From Vandiemenella viatica (Eukaryota > Arthropoda > Insecta > Orthoptera > Morabidae): DNA of 64,000 bases. Numbering within the stretch: the first letter of the stretch is position 1; every line of letters begins with the position of its first letter. The stretch spans positions 344,744,932-344,808,931 of the forward strand of contig JARYHS010008074.1 of the NCBI GenBank assembly GCA_031002005.1, read 5' to 3'. Positions 24,640 through 35,472 of this stretch are shown here, in pieces. The position numbers and the translations under genes are program-made. Under the pieces are notes generated by a model. The model was not told the origin of the DNA. It saw nothing but the letters and a program-made list of their open reading frames with translations, and made no database searches.

Positions 24640-27240
24640 TACCAAGTGATTTCATGAGTTTCTTTCTTCTTATACCATGTATTCCCTATGATCAAGTTTC
24701 ACAAAATTACAATAACTTCTTTCCCCCCCCCCATTGCTTCGATGATCCCCCCCCCCCCTAGATATCTAGCATGCAGAACATCAATGGTTACAGGGTTTCA
24801 TCGGGACGAAACTCCTAATGTTAAACACGGCACCAACAACAATTAAACCTTGATGCATTTATTGGTCTCTGTTCTCTTCATACATACATACCCCATTGGA
24901 CTGATATTTCTGGAGGCAACTGAAATAATTTGTTGATTATTTTTTATATGTAAGAGAAGCCACTTCATAGAATGTTTAACAGTTCGTCGCTTATGAACAA
25001 CAATCTTGTGGGCAGTAGGGATACAGATCTCTATATTATTTCTGTGCCATCTGACTACAGCTGACGCGGTTTGCCCATGTCACAATCCCCGCATTTTAGT
25101 CCATTTGGTAGTTGGCTTCTTCTTTGTTTAAAACTGCCATATGTTTATAATAGTTTCCATATCTTTAATTAGCAGTAATAATTAATTAAGTTTCTACATC
25201 TGACTGATTCAATGCTACTCAATGATTCTATTACTTTCTACATAGATGAGAAGTAATAAACTTTATCCAATTTTTTTAGTGCTAGAGTATTTTGTTTTTC
25301 AGGTAAATAAGTAGCCTACTCAATTCATTACTTTGTAAATACTCTTCGTTTACTTCATCTGTTACTTCGCTGTTCACAATAAACGCTTAAATCCCCATCA
25401 GATAAGATATAAAATCAGAGAAATTTGAAACCTTGTAAATGATTAGAGAGGCACTACCTGCCAGTGTGGATCAACCCGCTGAGGCGTCGCAAACTGGATC
25501 GGGGAGAGACAGCAGCCCGAGCATGAGCCCAGGAACCCCCAAACCGGTCATCCAGACCTGTTTTTATGCGGTTTTTCGCAGTCATGAAGGCGAATGTCGG
25601 GACGGTTCATAATCTTTGCCTTATAATATCACACATTTCACAAACAAAAAACACATTTACCCCTCGCTGAATATAGTTACACGTTTCACAGACACTTCCC
25701 CCATCAGCACTTTATACGACCTGCCAGAAGGTAGGACATGTTTGGCGTCAGCATGCGGATGTGGCCGTAATACCGTAGTTCCAACACTCGTCGAAGGCAG
25801 CCGGCAGCAAAATCTTGGGAAAAGGTGGTGAAGAAGAAGTCTAATATTTACTACTCACAACATACTAAATTTTCACTAACGAAAGTTTCCATTCAATTGA
25901 AGATCTAAGAATAAGGATACACTGTTTTTCTCCGGACGACACAGTTTTCGCGCTCATAATAGCTCGTATTTAGATAGAGTGTGGCTGGCGAAGTGCCCTG
26001 GTGTCGTCACTTCAGGCGTGGAACGAAAATATATAACAACACAAGCGAGAAGACACCATACCATGAATAGTCGGCGACTTGAATACAGATTCCGGGGTAT
26101 GCACCTGCCACCGATGATGCAATTTGGCGATCATAAACTTTATACCAGGTTTACCATTTACCTGAAACTTTCTGACATTGTATGTACACCACAGGACTGC
26201 CAAATAGCATTTTATAACGTAACTCTCAAAAAGGCTGTTATGAGTTACACTGCTGACTGCAGTGTTTCAGAAGATGTAGATCCTTTGGTCAACAAGTGAT
26301 TTACACTTACACTGAGGTTAATACTACACTTAATTTCTTAAACTCTTCAGTGGCAAAGTAGTTTCACGAATGATAATATCGACGATTCATGTTTATTCAG
26401 TACGACAATGAAACTTTACAACTGCATTTGTTTCGAAGTCGACAAGGAGCAAACAAAAATTATTTGTTAAGCACTTCTCTGCGCCTACATGCAGCCAAAC
26501 TTCTCTAAGGAAACATAGTTAGCCTCCAGCAGCCATGCGTTGTGGCTAAAAACCACTGAATGTCAGCTCAATTAAATGACTAATATAATCTAGTAGTTTT
26601 AATTTTTACTCCAAATTAAAACTATTTTAAATAACAATGCAGTTAATTTTGAGATTTCAACTCCAACTTTGAACGTAATAAACGGTTTATAAGGACTTAA
26701 ATTGAGCCAAAATATAGTACAATAAATTCTTAGCTAAATATTTAATTTCAAAAGAAAGAAATAATTGCTGATACCACTCATGCTTTCACTCTCAACTAGT
26801 TTACATCATGTTCAAAGCGTATTGTGATAAATAACGGAACATTCGTTCATAAACTGCAATAAAAAAAATATTCCCCTGATTTATATGAAATTAATTAATT
26901 TAAGGAGAGGTGATAGGAACGTGCGTAGTATTAAAGATACTAAAGCAGTTTTTCAGCAAGAAAACCTCTTATGGATGCGCGTACGACACGCAGAAGATAA
27001 AAGGAATACTTAAATAAAATACATTACCACACACAGAACAGAATAAATGTATTGAATGATATGAATTACGTGATTTACGAGATTATACTAAGATCCACTA
27101 TCGATATCGCAATCAGGTTTACGAAAACAAAAACTTACATTAAACTAATTAATCTGTTCTGCCTGAAATATAATTGTGTTTAATTGATTTCTAATACATC
27201 AGAATTAAAAACTTTCATGCATTTTAAAAAAAAACATTCG
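24640..27240. other. No gene recognised
   Basis: Apart from the divergent SINE at 25.5 kb, nothing assignable. C-runs at 24723 and 24749. A 106-codon + frame at 25979-26299 has no recognised motif. Confidence 0.5.
25470..25620 (+). repeat. Divergent SINE-related fragment
   Basis: CATCCAGACCTGTTTTTATG and AAGGCGAATGTCGGGACGG resemble the body of the common SINE, but the head and tail differ. Possibly a related subfamily. Confidence 0.45.
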
Positions 27241-27244
27241 TAAG

Positions 27245-27370
27245 TAATAAATTAGTTCTTATCCACATTAGCACTAAATCGTATCGAATTTTGAAATTCA
27301 TTAGCGTAAGTTTTATTCATTGATTCTTCAGCACTTTTTTTACCTACTTATTACTTATAAAGCTTAAATC

Positions 27371-27411
<41 letters not shown>

Positions 27412-27580
27412 AATTCTAAATATTTTCTCGTAAATAACTGATTATTTATTATTCCCATATTAGCACTAAATATTATCGAACTGTGAAATTCAATTTTTTC
27501 AGGTTAATTTTGAAGTTTACAACCGTAAGTTTTATTTTGTTGGTTTCTAAGTAGTTTTCACCTAGTTATTGTTTACAACA
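27245..27580. repeat. Two-copy direct repeat of about 192 bp around an AT microsatellite
   Basis: ATTAGCACTAAAT with TATCGAA and GAAATTCA following occurs at 27267 and 27459, and both copies continue into CGTAAGTTTTATT. A (TA)n run at 27375-27408 lies between them. Confidence 0.65.
27375..27408. repeat. (TA)n microsatellite
   Basis: Uninterrupted TA dinucleotides, about 17 units. Confidence 0.95.
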
Positions 27581-27742
27581 AAGCGATTGAAAAGTAAAAA
27601 CTTCAAAAAAGTCAGTTTAGCGAATATTAATTTGTTTTTCTTTTATTAGACAATTAATTAGATTTAAGATACATTGAATTTCGTAATTTAATCCTTAAGG
27701 TTCGTTAGAAAGGTACCAGTAGGTATTGTTTTCGGAAAAATC

Positions 27743-27906
27743 ATGCCTGGAAAGTGTGGCGCCTGTCGCAGACATGTGGTGAATGGATTGGATGGCAATG
27801 GGTGTAAGGAGTGGTTTCACTGGGAATGTAGGGCAATGGGAAAGAGGCTCTGTTTTAAGGATAGGAAACATTCAGAGCAGGATAGGAAAATTTCAGAGCA
27901 GGACTA
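27743..27906 (+). pseudogene. LINE ORF1 N-terminal zinc-finger segment
   Basis: From the ATG at 27743 the frame reads MPGKCGACRRHVVNGLDGNG, then CKEWFHWECRAMG, and reaches a stop at about 27904. The spacing C-x2-C, then C-x4-H-x2-C resembles half of a PHD-type zinc finger, which CR1-like LINEs often carry at the start of ORF1. The frame is broken before the downstream coiled-coil-like segment at 27908-28171. Confidence 0.6.
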
Positions 27907-28397
27907 AATGATCAGGGGGATGGGTGAAATGATCAGAGTATTGCGTGAAAGGTTAAAGATCCTTGAGGCTCAGTCTGTAGAGGCTGGGCCTTTGGGGGCT
28001 CAGCCTGTTGAGGCTGTGTCTATGGAGGGTCTGCCTTTGGACGCTGAAAGTAGAAATGTTAGGTTTAGTGAGAAGGGTGAGAAGGATGGATGGGAACTGG
28101 TAACAGGTCGTAGGGAAAATATGGTTAACAGAATGAAGAAGTTAGAGACTAAAAATTGTGGGGAGAAATAGGTTTGACCTGTTACCAGAGTCAGATGGGA
28201 GAGAGCCTCGTGGAGATGTAGGAGTAGGTAAGGAGCAGCAGGCCTATAGGAATATAGGCGTAGAAGAAAAAAAGTAGGAAGTAAAAGGTTCTGCTGCTAG
28301 GTAGTAGCCATGGGAGAGGTATAGGTCATCTTCTATAGGATAAATTAGGCACAAGCTATCAGAACACAGTGATATAATTTGCAAACCCAGTGCAACA

Positions 28398-28835
28398 TTG
28401 GGTCAGGTAATAGTGGATATAGGTTCACGTTGTAGGAATTTAACAAAGGACAATATGGTAGTGACTGTGGGGAGAGCGGGAAAAACTACTGATAGAAACG
28501 CGAGTTATAGTATAGAGAGTGACCTGAGGAAGGCGGTGAAGGAGGCGCAGCATACCAGGATGGAACTAATGCAGGATCTAAGTCGCCATGATCGATCACA
28601 GTTAAACCACGCTGGGAGGCGGGTAAATATGGAGACAGAGATGCTACTTGGAAGATGCATTGGTTCTGTTTTGGGGGTTGTGCCTGTAAACACCACTGGG
28701 AGATGGGGTTTTACTAGACATGGCCTACATCTAAATAGAAGGGGGAAGGTAGTACTTTCTGAGTTGTTACCTAAAACTGTAAGAAAGCCCACTTCCAGTT
28801 ATGATGGGGTCAGGACTGTGCCTTTTTTAGGCTAG
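28398..28835 (+). pseudogene. LINE ORF1 SGNH/GDSL-like esterase segment
   Basis: A 145-codon open frame contains DNMVVTVGRAGKTTDRN, a decayed form of the block around the conserved Asn and Gly of SGNH hydrolases, and ends in WGFTRHGLHLNRRGKVVLSE. The latter matches the family's last block with the catalytic His (D/T-x-HLN-x2-G). Esterase domains of this kind are known in ORF1 of CR1-lineage LINEs. An expected N-terminal GDS nucleophile block was not identified, so this is a partial domain. Confidence 0.6.
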
Positions 28836-28979
28836 GGGCTGGAGGTAAGGGGATAAAAACAAGTGATCAAAGGGATACTGGTTGTAGATACACTATGGGG
28901 AAAAAATACAAATGCTAAAGAAACAGATGAAGCTATTGTAATAATAACGGAATTGGGTACAACTGGAAAGACATAGGTT

Positions 28980-29719
28980 AATGCTGAAAATACCACAAAG
29001 CCAAAAATAAGGGTGTTATTGGTACACTGTAGAAGTATAATGAACAAAGTGATAGAATTTGCAAACTTAATAGAGTTACATGAACCACAAATGATTATAG
29101 GGGTAGAGTCTTGGTTAAAAGCAGGAATACTAGACAATGAGGTTTTCCCTGAAAGTTACAGAATGTACCGCAGAGACAGGGGATCAATTGGTGGAGGGGT
29201 ATTCATACTGGTTATCAAAGATTACTATAGTACTCTAGTGTTCATAGATAATGACCATGAGATACTAGCGGTAGATTTTTGTGGTGATAAAAAAGAAAAA
29301 ATCAGGGTATTGGCTGCTTACCGTAGTGGAAGAATGAATGATGAAGATGAGATTCTTGGAGATAACCTAAATTCACATTCACTGTTAAAAGATGAGCGTA
29401 GAATGGTTATTATTTGAGCGGATTTAAATTTACCAGGTGTCAAATGGGTGGGAGATAAGATACATAACACAAGGGAACAGAGTTTGGAAATATCTTAATA
29501 AGGGAAGGGGGTTTTACACAAGTGGTAGAGCAAAATACGAGGGGAACAAACATGTTGGATATCTTTCTAATAAAACCTAGTGAAAATCTTATAGGGTGTC
29601 AAGTAACTGAAGGAATAATTGATAACGGTGCGGTACTGATGGATATTAGGGGATTCAGTAAAACAATGGCCACAATAGAAGGCGAAAAAGGTGTATTTAC
29701 AAAAAGGCACAGACTTTAG
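28980..29719 (+). pseudogene. LINE ORF2 endonuclease domain (decayed)
   Basis: Apurinic-endonuclease-like domain that nicks target DNA in non-LTR retrotransposition. Visible blocks are VLLVHCRSIMNKVIEFANLI (equivalent of the LN-x-RS-x-NK motif), IIGVESWLKAGI with the catalytic-type Glu, YRMYRRDRGSIGGGVFILV, ADLNLPGVKW (usual GDFN-x-P), and a downstream TRGTNMLDIFLI block. Stop codons at about 29417 and 29497 and a change of frame break it. Confidence 0.75.
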
Positions 29720-29721
29720 AA

Positions 29722-30736
29722 TTGAAGAGATATTTCAGGAAAAGGTTCAGCAAATGGAAGGATTGCGTAAGTACAGTGGAGGCAAAATGGGAAGAGTTTA
29801 AGGAGATAATAAAAAGTGGCGAGCAAATGTTTATTCCAAAGCAAAAAATAAAGATAATTACAGATCCTACATACTACAATAGGGAAGTGAGAAGGTTAAA
29901 GAGGCTAGTGAGACGGGAACACAACAGAGTTAAGAGACAGAATGGCAGTAGGGAATACTTAAAACAACTAAACAAGCAATTAATAAGTGCAAAGAGAGAA
30001 TCAAAGGATGGGTTTATGAAGAATTGGCGCAGGAGGACCAATGAACGACGCATCTAGAAACTTCTATGGCTATATTAGAAAACTGAGGGGAAGGTAAGGT
30101 ATTCAGACTATTGTAGATAAAAATGGAGTTGAAGTCACTAAGGATTTTAAAATTACAAATATAGTGAGTGACTGGTTTAGTGATTCAGCTAGGGACAATC
30201 ATCCTGTGATGGGAGGGGATGAATCAGAGGAGAGTCTCCCTAAAAGTATAAATGTGGAAACCACAAAATTTGAAATAAATTCTCAGGAAATTATGAAGGA
30301 ACTCAAGAAGCTAAAAAAAACGTAAAGGGACTGGTGTAGATAATATTACTACAGATTTATTAAAGATTGTGGGATACCTTACCTTGAAATTTTATTTAAA
30401 ATAAGTTTGGAGTCTCGCTTCTCACCAGAGAATTGGAAAAGAGTGATAGTAGTACCGGTTCATGAAGGAGGGGTAACAAATAGTGTTGAAAATTACAGGC
30501 CAATTAGTTTGACATCAGTGATAGGCAAAATGATAGAGAGATTGATATGCAACTATATCATAAATGTCTGTGAGGAAAGAAACTGGTTTTCAGATCGGCA
30601 ACATGACTTTAGGCAAGGATATTCATGTGAATCCCAGATGGTGGGCTATATGCAAGATATTTCGGATGAATTGGACCAGGGAAGCCAAGTTGATAGTGTG
30701 GCACTAGATCTTCCTAAGGCGTTTGACAGAATGAGC
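29722..30736 (+). pseudogene. LINE ORF2 linker and N-terminal reverse transcriptase (truncated)
   Basis: A basic linker rich in Lys and Arg (29722-30057) is followed after a frame break by reverse transcriptase fingers: NWKRVIVVPVHEGGVTNSVE, NYRPISLTSVIGKMIERL and a segment ending VALDLPKAFDRMS. The catalytic Asp of motif A is present, but the FADD box lies beyond the SINE junction near 30737 and is absent. Confidence 0.75.
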
Positions 30737-30964
30737 CCTAACCTCGTCGACGTTGAGGTCATTAGAGGGGAGAAAGGACGGATGAGGGGAAGTTATCCAG
30801 CCTTGGCCTTTTAACGGAACAATCCCGGCATTCGCCTGGAGTGATCTGGGGAATTTGGTGCTAACATGAGAAATCCAAACCTGGATGGCCGAAAAAGAAA
30901 TCGAACCCGCGTCCTCCCGAATGCGTGCCAGACCGTTACCGCTCACTCAACCCACCGCGCTTGG
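30737..30964 (-). repeat. tRNA-derived SINE truncating the LINE at 27.7-30.7 kb
   Basis: Minus-strand SINE: tail CTCGTCGACGTTGAGGTC at 30742, body GGAGTGATCTGGGGAA, B-box region GAAATCGAACCC near 30897, A-box region ending in CGTTACCGCTCACTCAACC. Confidence 0.85.
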
Positions 30965-32154
30965 TTTTGGATTTCAAAGATTTGAAGGATGCTCTTAATT
31001 TGGTCTTTGTTCGAAAGCTATACAGACTATATTTAACATCGATAACAAAATATTGTTCGTTAAGGGAGTTAAAATTAAATGATGGTTAGTATTAAGGTAC
31101 AATTTGCAAAATATAAAAAAGTGTTAAGCACGTAGACCGTACAAACATGAGACTATAAGAAGACAAAGTGCGCTTTGCATATCTCAAATTACAACTTTTT
31201 GAGAGTCACTAGAAAATAGTTTGTTGCGAAAGTAATAATGCGTTTGCGCATCTCGTATGACAATGTTTGACAATTTAGAGGAGCACACACTCAGCAATGT
31301 TATTCTAAATAAAATATTAATTTGTTATATGTCAGACATCCTCGATATTATAGCTAAGCCCATTATTTCAAGACGATTATATTTGTACAAAGCTGAACTG
31401 TTTTATTTTGTATCATACTTTTATCTTCTTCGTCAGATGGAATTGGGAACATACTTTAATGAATCTGAAACGCTTGGCTGGGGTTGTCCTTAGGACGTGA
31501 GCCTTACGTAACGCCGCGCTGTGCCGCCGGTTGCGACACCCGAGGAGATGCCGTAGGTCATGAATGAGCGCTAGCTGGCCGGCGGATAGCGGGGAAGAAC
31601 TTATTTATAGTTCCGTTACCGAGTCGGGGGATGAGCAGTAATAGTATTCACAACTTTATATTTGAATGCAGCCCGTTTGGCCCTTGAACCCAAAATATCC
31701 TACAGCATAGAAATAGCATCAACGACCGCCACGTTTCGGTTGGAAGAAGGGAGTGCTCGACGGCTTCCTCCACAACCTCTCGTCACACACACCAAAGGTC
31801 ATCCTCCACATTATGCGTCTAGGCACCAAAGGAGTCTGGAGTGGACAAATAGAAATTATCAACAACAAAAAAAATCTATTTTCTTTTCAGCCACTCTCCA
31901 TCCTTAAATTACCTTCAGATGAAAATTACTTCAGCGTAACGAAAGACTAAAATGAATTCATCAACGTACTGTTTGAACGCAAAATAAGCAAACGAATTGG
32001 TGTTTTTCTACGAACCTCTCACTTCTACCTGTATATCTTAACGTAACTCTTCTTGATATCTGAGCAGCATGAGCGTAGGTAATCTCCTTTTGTTTATTCT
32101 GTTTAAGGGCAATATACCAACCTTTTTATCCACTGTTATGAAAATATCAGTGTG

Positions 32155-32240
32155 GCCTGGTTAGCTCAGTGGTCGCCGGCCCCAGAGGCAGCGTAAGCCT
32201 CGCGAAGTAAGGATCGCGGTTCGAGTCCGGCTTCGGGCAT
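32155..32240 (+). tRNA. tRNA-related sequence (pseudogene or SINE head)
   Basis: GGTTAGCTCAGTGG is a good A box and CGGTTCGAGTCCGG a good B box. The outer stem GCCTGGT can pair with TTCGGGC at five or six of seven positions. The D stem does not close, the T stem pairs poorly and the anticodon arm is unclear, so a working tRNA is unlikely. It ends only about 20 bp before the SINE at 32262. Confidence 0.4.
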
Positions 32241-32261
32241 GCGTGTTTTTAATTAAATGTT

Positions 32262-32498
32262 TACCGAGCGTGGTAGGTGAGCGGTTACGCTCTGCCCTCG
32301 TATTCTGCAAGACGTAGGTTCGAATCCCCGTTTGGCCATCCAGATTTGGGTTTCCATGGTTTCCTCAGATCACTCCAGACGAATGCTGGGATGGTTTCTT
32401 TAAAATTCAGTGGCTGAATTCCTCGCCTCCAGTCCTTCCCTGCCTCTAATAACCTCGAAATCGACGAGGTGTAAAGCCATAAACAAAAAAAAAAAAGG
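32262..32498 (+). repeat. tRNA-derived SINE, the most complete copy
   Basis: Head GTGGTAGGTGAGCGGTTACG (A box) and GTAGGTTCGAATCCCC (B box), body CATCCAGATTTGGGTTTCCA, core ACGAATGCTGGGATGG, tail CGACGAGGTGTAAAGCC and a 12-A run. It serves as the reference for the other copies. Confidence 0.9.
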
Positions 32499-34217
32499 TG
32501 TCGTGTTAGTCTTGTGACGTCTATACTATGAAGAATCTAGAATGCAATGAGTGCTCAAACAGTTGCAAATTACATAGTGACAAAATTTTAAAAAATGAAA
32601 TAAAAGTGGTTAAGGCATCCGGTCTCGGGTTAAAACACCAGTGGTGCCAGGAAGTTTTAGGAGTTGTGTTTGATCATTTTAGCTACTCCAGGATGTTCCG
32701 TGGTTCGGATTCCACGTTAAACTGTAGTTGGCCGACCTATCTCTTACACGTTGGCTTAGTACGCCTCCTTCGGGAGAATCCAACCAACTTTCAGATTGTG
32801 GACTAAGTTATCTTTAGTTATATGAAAATAATATTCACCTCATAAAAAATATAAAAATTACGTTTTAAGCATACTCACAAATCACATCGCGTATGAAATT
32901 TGAGTTTTCTGATGTGAAAGCTCAATTTATTGAATATTACAGATAAAAATGGTACTCACAAAAAACAGACGCTAATTAATTCATTGAGGTCAGTGTTAAA
33001 TTATATCTAAAATAATGCAATAAGTTTCCATTAACTAACTCTAGCATACCATACTTTTCGTGTTAAGCACTGAGATCATGCCTGATTTCAAAAACTACAT
33101 CACTCTACTCGTTCACACAAATTCGCAGAATCCTTTATCCTTCCCGATACTTACCTAACACATTCCTATTAATATTTAATCAGGGCACTAATCTGTGACA
33201 TTATGCACAAATCGTATGATTATTACTGGCGTAGTAGCATTTACAAGAATCTGTCACTTTTAAAACATATATCAATCCCCGAAATATATATTCCTTGAGT
33301 CCCTATTATCCAGCTTAAATTTCACATTAAAGATTCATTTTCAAACACTATAAATAAATCAGTTGTATCTCCGAAACAATGTCGCATTTTCGGTGACGGT
33401 AGTTCTGAGGCTATTTCATTGTAATTAAGTTTGAGAGTTTTAAACTGGAAGTAATCATTAACTGCATCTCTTGAATTATTTGGGAGATTTGGTCTCGGTA
33501 AACCGTGGTAACAAAATCTGACTGGCCAAGGAAAAGGGGGAGGGGGGAGTGTTAAATGAATATATTTCAGTTAATTCTATAACAGTCACTTAGGAATAAA
33601 AAAAATGTTGAAATAATACAACAATTATTTGAAACTTGTGTATTGGTTCAAATAAATCTTTGTATCTACTTGGTAGACGCAGCAAACACGAGCAGCAGGA
33701 TGGTTTCCTGCAAGCTAATAGAAACTGCATTTTCTGCATTCAACGTATGTATCCTTCCTCCATACTACCATAAGTCTCGATCTCAACTGAACCACAACGA
33801 AAATGTAAGTTGAAGATGATGAAGATAAACTGCATGAAGTACAGCATGTAGAGAGACGTGTTGCATTTAGTCTTGTTACTTTCCTTGTACTTTCGTGTTC
33901 TAACCTCGCAACTTCTAAGTATAAAAATTTTACAAAATGTGTAGATAATAAAGTGAGAATTGTAATGAATAAATGTGTTGTGTGACTTAATAACGAAGCA
34001 AACTGAACTTACGTGTTTTCAAATAAATGTTGCTCCACTGCTGGTGAAAACCTGTTGCTACACATGCGTGAGGAATTCGTGCACCAGGAAACTGACTTCC
34101 TGTAGCAACAAGTGGGGATCGCGCTCAAGATATTTCTGGCGTTCTAATCGATTAATCAGCCGGTCGAGTGTTCCCTCCGTACATCACGCGCCCGCTATAC
34201 GGCAGGTCACGCGCTCG

Positions 34218-34305
34218 TAAATATAGACAGGCACGCGCTGCGGGCTGCCGCACGTGCAGGCGTCACGGCACGATGGACACTCCCCCAACCGCAGGTATGA
34301 CGTCA
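34218..34305 (+). promoter_or_regulatory. Candidate promoter of the anchorless Acsl isoform
   Basis: The patch contains TAAATATA at 34218-34225, a CACGTG E-box at 34251-34256, the candidate start codon at 34273 and a perfect palindromic CRE (TGACGTCA) at 34298-34305 just inside the intron. A start site near 34248 would sit about 30 bp past the TATA-like box. The surrounding 34150-34330 region is rich in CpG, unlike most of the window. E-box and CRE sites are common in metabolic gene promoters in general; their use here is inferred. Confidence 0.35.
34273..34294 (+). CDS. Candidate alternative first coding exon for Acsl exon B
   Basis: An ATG in good context (ACGATGG) at 34273 opens seven codons (MDTPPTA) plus one base, then a plausible donor G|GTATGA at 34295. 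The phase-1 end fits the phase-1 entry of exon B at 51824, and the join gives an uninterrupted frame with a GGA glycine at the junction. The exon lies in a CpG-rich island with promoter-like elements just upstream. The call rests on phase compatibility, start context and GC content only. Such a short exon could be chance, and the intron would be 17.5 kb. Confidence 0.4.
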
Positions 34306-35398
34306 CAGAAAGCAGGCAGAGGAGGCTGCCGAAGGCATGTGACTGCCACTTGTGGAACAGTATTCCACCTCTGAACTAAAGATCCTTACAACGCTCCAAG
34401 CTTTTTAAACTATTCGCATGATTATGGTCTTCTCTGGTAGAGACAGTTCACCATTAACAGGCTGTGAAATGCTCCTCGTTATTGATCGTCAGGGATGACC
34501 TCACTCCTTTAGAAGCTGGTTGAATGACTCACTCAAATGAGCTAACTGAATACATTAACTTTGCATTATCGGTCTACAGTATCATCTTGACCAGTTAAAA
34601 TATTTCTATACTCACATTTAATCAAAAGACCGGTTTTAAACTATTTTAAATTGACGTTATTAAAGGGTTATAAAAACGAAGTTATATTGTTCTTGACGAA
34701 AAGTATCCAGAAATTTTTTATATAATACATGTTCAAGAAAGCTAATTTTTTCCTAACTTGAATATTTGGTATAATTGAATTATAAGTTACAATGTCATCC
34801 TTTCCTAATGTAGTTGATCAGATGGGTCCAGAACCCTTGAAATAACTCTAGAATGACTGAGGGAAAGTATTATATATTTGACTTGAAGATACGCGCTATT
34901 CTAAATCACTTGCAAACAATTCATTCAGTCAGTCAAAAACCAAAAGAAATATTCCTCACACTCCAACCCACAAAATCTGATACACTAATATAAAAACTGG
35001 AATAGTTATTCAAATAATTGTAGCTGCAGATCGATATTTTATATCTGAGTTGTAATTCCAAAAGACGAGTTCAAATTTGGTCTATGTTTAGTTATTTTAA
35101 CAGAAGCAACAACATTAGTCACAGAGATTAGATTAAATTATACATAGTTGGAAAAGGAAAATACAAACCGACTCTGGTGCTATAAAAGTATAACTACGAA
35201 TGGAAGGATGTTTTTACCGTTTTGATGTTTGAAGTATAAAACTGGATATGGAGAAGAAGATGTATGAAGTGTAACACTCGTACTAATGTTGGATCCAGTT
35301 GACACATGAAATGTTTAATACATCACTTTCATCTTCCAAGATAAGAAAAAGTCACTAAGAACTCCATTCAGTCTCCATATAGCAATTTACTAATCAAG

Positions 35399-35472
35399 GC
35401 AGCGATACGATCAGCGGTTGAGGCGCGTGTCTAAGATGAAGGTGTTACCGGTTGGAATACCGGTCTTGGCCG
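35399..35472 (+). repeat. Degenerate tRNA-like sequence
   Basis: GATCAGCGGTTGAGGCGCG resembles an A-box arm and CCGGTTGGAATACCGG a mutated B-box arm with a self-pairing stem. Probably an old SINE head or tRNA pseudogene. Confidence 0.35.

Larger units (their letters stand above)
27743..30736 (+). mobile_element. CR1/jockey-type LINE, 5' part (ORF1, endonuclease, start of RT), truncated by a SINE
   Basis: A non-LTR retrotransposon in sense orientation. ORF1 begins with a PHD-like cysteine finger and ends in an SGNH-hydrolase-like segment. ORF2 begins with an endonuclease (NKVIEFANLIELHEPQ, VESWLK, then ADLNLPGVKW in place of the usual GDFNLP) and continues into reverse transcriptase, with YRPISLTSVIGKMIERLI and the motif-A region ALDLPKAFDRMS. 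At that point the sequence stops at a reverse-oriented SINE. No RT palm FADD box or 3' tail follows the SINE. Stops (for example near 29417, 29497 and 29719) and frameshifts show that it is dead. Fragments of the same family recur at 52.2-52.6, 54.3-54.5 and 58.5-60.7 kb. Confidence 0.85.

Noticed and set aside
29722..30057. Basic 111-codon frame considered as a host nucleic-acid-binding protein
   Set aside because: Its position between endonuclease and RT and its continuation into YRPISL mark it as the LINE linker.
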